A stretch of 24,480 nt of DNA from Mnemiopsis leidyi (lineage: Eukaryota; Ctenophora; Tentaculata; Lobata; Bolinopsidae), in assembly GCA_000226015.1 (NCBI GenBank), contig JH153326.1, forward strand, positions 52,550 to 77,029, read 5' to 3'. The notes under the pieces were generated by a model. That model was not told the origin of the DNA. It saw only the letters and a program-made list of their open reading frames with translations, and made no database searches. Shown one piece after another: positions 10,301 to 18,000 of the stretch (position 1 is the stretch's first letter; each line of letters opens with the position of its first letter). Both the position numbers and the translations under genes were made by a program.

Positions 10301-13300
10301 GGGCACCAATTCTAACCGGATTTCCTGTGTAAATTTTTCTACTCTTTTTACAATGGCTTTGGTATAACGTACGATAAATTACTAGTGCTGTGGAATTTTG
10401 ATTATTTTTTAGACCTGTTTAGTAATTCTGACGTTTGCTTTATTATTGTTATTTAACTAATTCTAGATGTTTGTTGTGCTTTAAGAAAGTGAATTCGATC
10501 GGTTAAAGTTTTCCAAAAAATTGTAGACAAAATTTACAACATTGAACTTGTTCAGTATAAAAATGTCATTGAAAGACATTTTAAATTTAAAAACTCCAAT
10601 ATTTAAGGGCGTATAGTCCTTTAAAATCAGTTGAATGCCTATCTAATCTAAGGGTTTCATCATCAGGGTGGTGGCAACCACCCAATAAAACAGACCAGAC
10701 AGGCGACAACCTAAGTTATATGACAACCTAAGTTACATGACAGCCCCGTAGCCCAAAAAATCTTATTTAAGTATATTGATATCAATGTCTATGATCTATC
10801 AATATGATAGCTTTATTGATAGACATTCAAGACAACTATTTATCCTCCATCCAGCGCTACATTTCTAATTTCGTTACAATCTAACTCTGCTCGACTCTTC
10901 AACTGTTACACCTCTACTGCTTTGTAATAGGTGGCGTTCGCTCCATCCCTTGAGAACTTGATGCTCCAGCGACGATTATGATGCGAACGAAATGTCATGT
11001 TTACAAGAGGTAATATGATAAAATCCCTCCAACTTTTACAGTGAAATACGAGTCAGAACAAACTTATCTTCCAGTCGGACACTGTACATAACGATCATGT
11101 TAAAAGAGAAAACGACATTTGTCTCTGGATTTCCAGGTCAGCTGATCCTAAATCTACTAAACTACCTAATTTGAATTTTCCAATCAACCCAACAAAACTT
11201 AGACACTAACCAGGGAGATCCACAAAGCTCACTTTCACAAGATTAGATATATCATTTAATTAAATACACATGTACTGTCACTAGATTAGATGTATAATTT
11301 AATTAAATACACATAATTTAATCAAGCACACATGTACGCCCTGCAGATCAGGATTACTGGACTGCCACTTGCTATCGTGTAGGTATTCCTGAAATGGTGT
11401 AATACGATGCGGCACATGTACGACTTATCAGCACATTATCATGTTCATCCGCTCATCCACATGTCCTTATTATCATGGTTCTTTGTTTAATGTTTTCATT
11501 GAGCTGCTGATCCTATTGATTGATTGCAATGGGCGAGCTTTTATTGATTTTTCCGGTGGTCTTAGTGTTGCTAATTTGGAGCGGTTGTCAGCTCCGCTAA
11601 AGTATGTACTTATACATCGTGTACTTCGTGTTTGTGATAATATCATAATATTACCATGTATATGGCTTGAGTCCAGGGACATAGTACACTGTCGCTATGA
11701 TTGATCTTAATTGGCTGTGGTTTTATCGTTTGCGATTATAGCTTGAACAAGATCTCGTATAATCAAGTTCATGTATAAAGGTCGATATCTAAATTCACTA
11801 CAATAAAACGGTGTTAATTACAGTGCTATAGTGTGAATTGTTGTGTTTCTTAGTCGCCCTATCGCCCTACAGGGCAATACATATAGAATTATAGTTACAG
11901 TTAGACGCAGTGTAGTTTTAATCGTTTCTGCAGAATTTCAGTGCGATTTTATACGATGTTTCCGTTGGACCATCAGATTAGCATCAAATTCAACGTTATT
12001 TCAATTCCGATCGATTGTTTTAAGTATGATCAACAAAATATCATCAAGTGAAAGAAATTTATTTTCGGATTTAATAATACGTTTTTTATTGATATACCCG
12101 AGTTTTTGTTACTGTATTATCGTTTCACAATCTCGCTACAACTAACTTTACACACAGTCTACCCCCAGGATGGAGAAAGGAGTAGCGCCGATAATAATCG
12201 CGCTACTAACAGTAGTAGTACTCCTGATAGGACTCATATGTTGTAGTCTGTGTCTACGGCGGAGAGGATCAGCTACCAGATCCCCGGACGTCCCTATAGC
12301 TAGGTGCAGACCTCCCGCCCACGAGAGACGGACTATCAGCACGTGTAGCACACTTGAGGTGATCAAAGAGGTGGAGTGAGGAGGGCGGGGGTGTCTCCAA
12401 CATGATGGAGGTGGCAAGTTGAAGATAGTATATCAGGATGTTTGTTTGTACGTCTCCAGTTTTATAGGATCTTCACGGAGATGTGTTACAGAGAAGAAAG
12501 CAGAAATCAGAATTACCTAGATCATCATGACCTCAAGGGTAAAGAAGAACTTCTTCAGTCAATCATGACCTCAAGGGTAAAGAAGAACTTCTTCAGTCAA
12601 TTTCAGTCAGGGTTGATGTCAGTTATTTCAATTTGCAAGTCGTCAATTGTTGTGATCAGGCTGATTACAACATGAGTACGTAGCTGTAATCAGCACTCTG
12701 TTACTTTGTACGAAGGTTTCTCGAAGCTCTATAGTTATCTGTTAGGAGTTGCGCGAGAAAATAAAATTTTCAATTGCTTTCCTGGTGTTCTTGGTGTAAA
12801 ATCTCAGATTGATGAGGAAAAAAAAGTTAAACTTTGTCTGGAACAAACGAAGTTTCTAGATGAAAACCAATTCAATCGTGATACAATTCATCAAGTTGGC
12901 AAGTTTGTGGAATCATTTGGAAAATCTAAGAGTTTAAGGATAAACCGGCTTATGGTCGAATCTTATTGTTATCCCTAAACGTAAAATCATCGTTCTATTC
13001 AGTATTCATAGAAGCGCCAATGGATTGAAATTGCTTTTATCGTACTTCAACAGTGAACTTATGATCTACACACATGTACGCCGTTGTCTGAAATTTCCTA
13101 AGCGGTCGATGAATAATGATACATATATGCTGGAAGTTCAAATTGTTCACTATATTAGCGTTTAATTTTCAATTAAACCATCAACAATGCGTTCAACAAA
13201 ACCAGAAAGTGACTACATATTTTGTATTTTGTAATTCTTGTCTACTTTTTATTTGTTGATAGTATCAATATGATGCCGAAATTAATATTTGTATCACAAA

Positions 13301-14517
13301 GTGACAAAGGTACCAAACAATTTTAAAAAAGCTCCCTTGTCTACTCAAGTACTACTGAGTACTACAACTCAGTAATGTCTTCTAAGGCTCTACTCCAATC
13401 TTTTCTTATCTAAATAAGTAGATCTCATCAACTCCAGTTACAGATTCACTGACCTGAGAATTGTTTCCTGTAACTTATTCTTCTTTTCCCTCTCCTCAAC
13501 AGTGGCCCGGATGAGACCTTCAAAGGAACCTTCTTGTGAAACTTCCTCTAGACATTCCGCAATAAGATCTTGTAGATACTCCCTGGACAAGTTTTAGAGT
13601 TAGACATTCCGCAATTAGATCTTGTAGATACTCCCTGGTCAAGTTTTATTGTTAGATATTCAGCAATATGATCTTCTCCAATCTCGAATCTCGATGCATT
13701 AACAGTTTAATAGCTCTCAAAATATAAAATTGCGAATTTCCAAATAATTACAAAGTTATATCCTACTTGGATTTAGACTGGCACATTCTATGGATTTCTT
13801 GATCTAGGCATCAGGTTTCCCGCTCCTTCCCTAAACAGCTCTATTTCTAGATCCATATAAATTTCATGTACTGACCTGTCTTGTTGAAGTTTTATCAGGT
13901 TCTCTGTAGCCAGTGGATTAAGCTTAACGCTCTTCATGATGGCTTGTGCGCTCGACTTCATGTTCTGCTTCAGAGAGGACAGTTCAGAAGAGTTCTTGTC
14001 GGCCATGACAAGCTCTTCGTAACGTCCCTCTAAATGTTTCTGTCCGTTCAGTAACTTGGCTATCTCGTCTATTGAGTTCTAGAGAGAAAATAATATCGTA
14101 AGTGGGGGAAGGAGAACGTCAGAAACGTAAGCAGATTTAGCGTAAGTAACTAGTATAGTAAAACCTCTATTTGCCGGGCTTCTCGGAGGAAAGGGAGAAG
14201 GCCCGGTTAAATCGAGGGACACAGTAAATAGAGTCACGGTAAATAGAGGTTTTACTGTAATTACAATTCTGATGATCATTTTTCTTATTTCAACAGTCAG
14301 ACGAAAAAGTAACTTTAATTTTAATGAACATTTTTTATATAAACAGTAATAAGACAACAAAGACAGTACTCACGGATTCCGTGTTGGTGGGGTTATCAGG
14401 GATGGATATAATGCTGCCCAGAACTGCCAGCTGATCTACACAGTCCTCGAGAACAGCAGCCACGTGTTCCGCGTCTAGCGCGCACATCTCCAGGGGGGAG
14501 TCTGACGTCAACAACAT
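4387..14517 (-). CDS. IQCG: Dynein regulatory complex subunit 9 (DRC9/IQCG)
   Basis: Ten exons join in phase on the minus strand: 14517-14374, 14078-13876, 13582-13454, 7077-7008, 6597-6490, 6255-6148, 5799-5732, 5640-5544, 4887-4786 and 4506-4387 (stop TAG). The product is 382 residues, against about 440 in human IQCG. Diagnostic blocks in order: [17 protein letters not shown] (near 17-33), [83 protein letters not shown], then the IQ motif [17 protein letters not shown] and a Lys/Gly tail. Most of the body is coiled coil. DRC9 is part of the nexin-dynein regulatory complex linking outer doublets and controlling dynein in motile cilia and sperm; the IQ motif binds calmodulin in the family. 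The start is the first ATG in the first exon; a noncoding 5' exon is possible. The donor after 5732 is GTTCGT, a weak site. Intron 3 (6376 bases) hosts other genes. Confidence 0.92.
4390..4452 (-). repeat. Lys/Gly-coding low-complexity tail of IQCG
   Basis: The last codons before the stop alternate lysine with glycine ([14 protein letters not shown]...), written as AAG/AAA/GGA/GGG runs. On the plus strand this is a pyrimidine-rich block of ccttt/cttcc. Human IQCG also ends in a Lys/Gly-rich tail, so it is a family trait, although such simple sequence slips easily in length. Confidence 0.7.
4888..5543. other. IQCG intron with CG-rich island
   Basis: This intron joins the exons at 5544-5640 and 4786-4887. 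Its middle (about 5030-5350) is richer in CG dinucleotides than its surroundings, with cgcgcgcgcc near 5275 and acgcgcgc near 5313. That suggests a decayed inserted element like the GC-rich block at 23355-23780, but no terminal repeats were found. The reading frames here look non-coding. Confidence 0.35.
5649..5708 (-). repeat. 30-bp tandem repeat beside an IQCG acceptor
   Basis: Two 30-bp units, 5649-5678 and 5679-5708, differ at one base (agaacaaact versus agaactaact). They lie in the intron a few bases upstream, in transcript sense, of the acceptor of the exon at 5640-5544. In transcript sense each unit carries ttgttaactta, a plausible branch/pyrimidine context. Confidence 0.85.
5959..5987. 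repeat. Perfect 13-bp inverted repeat
   Basis: TGCCCAATGTATA at 5959-5971 is followed by cat and then its exact reverse complement at 5975-5987. It would form a 13-bp hairpin with a 3-base loop inside an IQCG intron. It may be the remnant of a palindromic element; no target duplication was identified. Confidence 0.8.
6459..6480 (-). repeat. 11-bp tandem repeat near an IQCG donor
   Basis: aacgttagttc occurs twice head to tail (6459-6469, 6470-6480), nine bases downstream in transcript sense of the donor of the exon at 6597-6490. It is the only clear tandem repeat found next to a donor in the window. Confidence 0.75.
6561..6784 (-). repeat. Four 56-bp tandem repeats carrying an exon start
   Basis: Four head-to-tail 56-bp units lie at 6561-6616, 6617-6672, 6673-6728 and 6729-6784, with only a few substitutions. 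In transcript sense each holds the end of an intron (cactctcacattcag), an acceptor AG, and the first 37 bases of the IQCG exon encoding [12 protein letters not shown]. Only the copy at 6561-6616 continues into the complete exon with its donor. Because 56 is not a multiple of three, splicing to an upstream copy shifts frame and soon meets a stop. Confidence 0.93.
7627..7770 (+). repeat. Polypurine (GA-rich) tract
   Basis: About 140 bases are almost all A and G on the plus strand (gagatgagagatgagaaatgagagtagagaggagag...). It is a low-complexity purine/pyrimidine tract inside the large IQCG intron. Such tracts can adopt triplex or other non-B structures; no function is shown here. Confidence 0.8.
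8971..9549 (+). CDS. Neuronal calcium sensor, neurocalcin/hippocalcin type
   Basis: A single-exon coding region of 192 residues. It begins MGKKNSKL, the N-myristoylation signal of this family, and has four EF-hands. EF1 is degenerate, with the Cys-Pro pair at 38-39 (KDCPKG), as usual. The EF2 loop starts at D73 ([12 protein letters not shown]) and the EF3 loop at D109 ([12 protein letters not shown]); both are complete. The EF4 loop starts at D158 ([12 protein letters not shown]) and has Ala where the loop glycine is expected, which may weaken calcium binding. The family switches a myristoyl anchor on calcium binding to regulate membrane targets such as guanylate cyclases and channels. An acceptor (actttgcag) at 8950-8958 lies 12 bases before the ATG, so a noncoding 5' exon is likely. 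The tail ends CGPSEAR, unlike the usual -SQF type ending, because a tandem repeat starts there. It is nested in an IQCG intron on the opposite strand. Confidence 0.95.
   Translation: MGKKNSKLKPKVISDLMEMTRFTETELQDWYRGFLKDCPKGTLTVHEFRVLYNEFFPEGDANAFAEHVFRTFDTDRNGTIDFKEFIVGLSVTSRGTLEEKLKWAFCMYDLDGNGYITKDEMLEIVGAIFKMVGDAARCAAEDESTPEKRVDKMYLQMDKNNDAKLSLAEFIGGAKSDPRIVRLLLCGPSEAR
9538..9660 (+). repeat. Three tandem repeats overlapping the calcium sensor stop
   Basis: Three units, 9538-9576 (39 bp), 9577-9618 and 9619-9660 (42 bp each), share gaggctc-gt--gtgtatagtgtct-g-caaaccag. The first begins within the codons for the last residues (Glu-Ala-Arg-stop), so the present C-terminus and start of the 3' UTR lie inside the array. 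Confidence 0.92.
9661..12168. other. Intron interior, no exon assigned
   Basis: Downstream of the calcium sensor this 2.5-kb stretch should hold its 3' UTR and any 5' exons of the membrane-protein gene. A possible 36-base mini-exon lies at 11347-11382 between a ctgcag acceptor and a tag/gtattc donor, but no protein similarity supports it. The open frame at 9918-10154 and those at 11441-12145 look like chance frames. Confidence 0.4.
12170..12379 (+). CDS. Single-pass membrane protein exon, unidentified
   Basis: The frame opens [19 protein letters not shown] and encodes 69 residues to a TGA stop. Residues 6-28 form one strong hydrophobic helix ending in [10 protein letters not shown], giving cysteines at the membrane face and a basic stop-transfer. 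The remaining 40 or so residues form a polar tail rich in Arg, Pro, Ser and Thr, ending LEVIKEVE. A good acceptor with branch-like ctaac (tctacccccag, ending 12168) lies directly before the ATG. So this is either a short protein with a spliced 5' UTR or, equally likely, the last exon (transmembrane helix plus tail) of a longer type I protein whose ectodomain exons I could not find. I do not recognise the family. It is nested in the IQCG intron on the opposite strand, 2.6 kb after the calcium sensor. Confidence 0.55.
   Translation: MEKGVAPIIIALLTVVVLLIGLICCSLCLRRRGSATRSPDVPIARCRPPAHERRTISTCSTLEVIKEVE
12525..12600 (+). repeat. Perfect 38-bp tandem repeat
   Basis: Two identical units, 12525-12562 and 12563-12600 (tcatgacctcaagggtaaag...cttcagtcaa), lie head to tail shortly after the membrane-protein exon, probably in its 3' UTR. 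They appear recent because no substitutions separate them. Confidence 0.93.
13551..13676 (-). repeat. 52-bp tandem repeats carrying an IQCG exon start
   Basis: Units at 13551-13602 and 13603-13654 (52 bp each, about six differences) are followed by a partial third at 13655-13676. In transcript sense the unit holds intron end, acceptor AG (ttgtccag in the used copy, ttgaccag in the upstream copy) and the first 30 or so bases of the exon at 13582-13454 ([10 protein letters not shown]). Only the 13551-13602 copy continues into the whole exon. The period of 52 is not a multiple of three, so the upstream acceptor would shift the frame. Confidence 0.88.
14156..14257. mobile_element. Short Tc1/pogo-like MITE
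   Basis: A 102-bp element has long terminal inverted repeats. The left end reads TAGTAAAACCTCTATTTGCC and the right end, reverse-complemented, reads CAGTAAAACCTCTATTTACC. TA dinucleotides flank both ends (14154-14155, 14258-14259), matching the TA target duplication of the Tc1/mariner/pogo group; the terminus resembles pogo/Tigger ends (CAGTAAAACCTC). No transposase is encoded. It lies in the first IQCG intron. Confidence 0.85.
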
Positions 14518-15056
14518 GACTCTTATAGTTACAATGTTGTTACTACTTTATGTAGGATGACTCTAAATAGTTGGAAAAAGTAGAGTTTAAGTTTCAATAA
14601 AACAGGCATATTATAAAACAAATTTATGGGAATTTTGGTTAGTTTCATTTCACCATAGTGGTGTAGAGTTCCTAGTAAAAGCAGGTAGGTAGGTAAACTG
14701 TTATTTGGTTAGACTATTTTGCATTTGGAAATAATAGAGAAACAGTAAATTTGAAACTACTGGTACTTTTTTGAGTACAATGATTATAATAACGTGATAA
14801 TATGCAATCATAAATATTAACTAAAACATTTTAAAAAGTGTATGTGTACAAAATTATTTCATCATTGCAAGTTTCTGAAATCAAAATCACCCCCGAAATT
14901 TCTATTTCGTCAAATGTTATTGATTTGTAAATAAACATCACTAATAATAATGTTCTAAATCTTTAAAGAAACAAAAATGCCATCGTTCCAATCATATTTT
15001 TCTGAAAAAACACAACTGGATACCAAGTGATGCAACAGATGTAAAATTAGAATATT
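14518..15056 (-). other. Gap between LRRC46-like stop and IQCG start
   Basis: About 540 AT-rich bases separate the end of the LRRC46-like gene from the IQCG ATG on the same strand. They should hold the LRRC46-like 3' UTR and the IQCG promoter or 5' UTR. Reverse AATAAA (tttatt) occurs at about 14930-14936, in range for the upstream gene. I see no separate exon and no recognised promoter motif. Confidence 0.45.
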
Positions 15057-18000
15057 TCACAATCCTTCATACCCTGTCCTCAAATCGGCAAACTTCTTAT
15101 TCACATCCGCCAGATAATTATCAAAATCGTCCACCTTTACAAGCTCCATGTCTAACGGCTGCCTTAATGACGTTTTTCTCGTACCCGACGTTGTCTTATC
15201 GATAGACGTTAGCCGTTTGGGTGAGTTGACCCGTGGTGGCATCTGTTTTGGACATTGTTTGGTAGCAGTTTGAGATTGCTGGTTGGAGTTGGAGGGGGTT
15301 GGAGGTTTTCTTGTTGATAGAGGCTCTAGTTGTCCTCCTTTCTTTTTTAGACTCCTGGGATAATACATTTACTCTTAGCATCGCTAAAATTAGTTAAATA
15401 ACTTTGTTGGTCATTGGTACAACACGTTAAAGTAACGATCCAAGAAAAGCATTAAAATTTGTAAATAAGCAAATCTTGAATTTAAGAATTCGATCTGTTT
15501 CACAGCTAAAGCTTGATATGAAAACTAAGTTAAATAGAAGAAAATTTATATAAATTACTTACTGGGAGCTTACACTCCGCTCTAGGGGAGACAGACAGTT
15601 CCTGTCAGACATGTCACTTGTTTCTGAAATGAAGAAATTTAAGTCATGTACTCCTGTATCATTCAAGCCGTTTCACAAGATATAAGGTAATTAAATTGTG
15701 CAACTATAATATCTTTGTAGTTGATAACTTCCCGACCCCCAATTTCTTGAACCGGAATTTTCATGGGTGACATTTCAGAACTATGCATGTTCTGACCTTA
15801 GGACGGCGAAATCTGTCCTTCAGTATGAGGTCGTTATATTGTGTTACCAGATATTGAAGCACGAGATTGCGTATACACTATATTATATATTATATATACT
15901 ATATAAGTAAACTTTGTTGAATCTCTCTGCGCAGGGGTCATCGCCTGCAGCCCTTTAAAAACCTAGATGGCGGTACATTTATATTCAGCTGAATCAATCA
16001 TCTTGCAATCGTGAACGATGATGCGATATCATGGCTTTTAAATCCGTGCATCACTGCACATCCTTTGGCACCACTTTTAAAGACCTCGGCCGATGAAGCA
16101 TATTTGAAAAAAAAACTTCAAAAAATTTCTAACTCAATACCTATGATCTAGCTATGATAACATCTTAATCGACAATTTTACCAGATGGTAGACGATATAA
16201 TTTCCGGAGGCCAGAAGTTATTTGCTGAAAGTTGGATTCCTTTTTTCTTCATTGCTTCAACACCTGGCCTACAATGAGTCTAATCAGTCTGCTTATCAGA
16301 AGAATTACAGAGCATCCATCCCGTTATAAGTATTCTGGTGGGGTTGTAATTACAAAATTTATGAGGTATTGAGGATTTCAGACCTTGAGTTGATTCCAAG
16401 TGTTTCGTTAATCGGCTGTGAATTCTATTCCAACATTTCAAAGTGTTTTCTTAACAAGAAATCCCGTACTTTTTACCGTTAAAAGCAACACAAGGGTGCT
16501 AAATGCGAACCGAGATCTATAAAGTGATAACAAGCTCCAGTTAACCAGGTGTTACTGTAAACCGGACTATATCCTGATATCTTCTGCAGTTCAAATACTC
16601 AAATAGGAGAACCAGCTTAATCCTTGCTGAGGTGTGTTACTCAAACTATTGATTGAGAGAACAGCTGGTTGTATGATTATCGGAGCATAAAGCGGTCTCT
16701 TCTTGTGTTCCAAAGTTCCAAGACTTATATCGATTTTGTTTAAAGTTTCCAACGGTTATCTCTTATTTTTCTGTTTCAAGCATTAAAGTGATTTACGATT
16801 AGTTAGGGCTCCGACATAAAATGGATTCCTTAAACAATTGATATGCCCCAAATAACTGACCAACACTATCTATATAGACACACCCTGAAGCATGGATGCA
16901 TATCATAAGATAACCATAGCAAAGCAATTTGTAACCAACTCTCAAGTTGTTGGAACAGTGTCAGATCAACCCTCGGCTGTTGTTCCAGACTTCATAACAC
17001 ACGGATTTATAGCTACCAACACTATCATTTGTACATTATCAATACTTTTAAACGGATTGATAATCCGGTACTATTGGTCGGATAGAAAGAGAGTCGTTCC
17101 GTTTCTCTTCTTTACGAACGCATGTAACGACATTTTCCTGAGTACAGGTGTAGTTCTCCAGACTGTTGCTCTAATTTTGTATGATGGTAGGCCTGCCAAA
17201 TTCTTCATCAGCTTCGGCTATACAACAGTTGGGACTGGAGTAAGAGTAAGTGCCTTTGTCAATCTGCTTGTGTGCATGGTCAGAGCAGTGAACATAATCC
17301 AGCCCTTCTATCGGGTAAAGCGTCGACACGTCACGTTGTCCATAACAGTGTACACAGCTTTCTGGACTGTTGTCTCCTTCCATGACGTCATATGGTTTCT
17401 AAACAATGTTGGGTTTAAAGGAGAGGAGGTGTATGCAATCAGGTCTCTTGTTTTCAAGCCGGAAGTGGGATTTGCGGCAGTCAGGGGGCTGACTCTAAGT
17501 GTTGGTGGAGACATATTGGTGCTGTTTGTTCTTCCCTTTATTCTTCCTGCCTTTCTTCTCATTGTTTCTTCCGTCATTCAGGTACGCAGTTCGTATCTAC
17601 ATGGAATTTATTTCTGAAGTTTGAACAGCTTTTTTATGTTAAATTATGACATAAATTTTAACTTGTACAAAAGAATAGAACTTATAGATCATCAAATTAT
17701 GACACCGTAATCAATTAAATTTAGGATTTCTAGGTCCACAAGCTGATAGAAGGGAGAATGTTTGACAAAACAAAGAAACAACTCAGTCCCCACACAAACT
17801 TCAACAACCACGCTGCAACAACCATATCCCTACTCTCCGCTATCTACACGATCTGTAACACCACAACTGTTGTAATCTGGACCTTCACATACTGGGAAAT
17901 CCTCCATCATACCACCATGAAGCACATTCCATGGTGTCAGCTGGCTCTGATCTACTTCTCTGGCACTTCCATCTTCCAGGTCGCTTCTATCGTCGCGGCG

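Larger units (their letters stand above)
7078..13453 (-). other. Large IQCG intron hosting opposite-strand genes
   Basis: The intron runs from the donor after 13454 to the acceptor before 7077. The exons it separates join in frame as ILREEDARK, matching the IQCG family across the join. Apart from the calcium sensor (8971-9549) and the membrane-protein exon (12170-12379), I see only AT-rich sequence with short repeats. These are: 17-bp units at 10705-10721 and 10722-10738; an approximately 43-bp repeat at 11240-11282 and 11283-11316 (agattaga...tttaattaaatacaca); and a 38-bp pair at 12525-12600. No upstream noncoding exon of the hosted genes could be fixed. Confidence 0.75.

Noticed and set aside
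11843-12145. Plus-strand 100-residue frame as ectodomain of the membrane protein
   Set aside because: Composition follows AT-rich intron sequence, with no cysteine pattern or signal peptide, and no donor joins it to 12169.
15073-15354. Treating this exon as an upstream IQCG exon with donor at 15072
   Set aside because: Its phase does not fit the first IQCG exon, whereas it joins perfectly behind 15563-15623 and the LRRC46-like exons, ending in its own stop.
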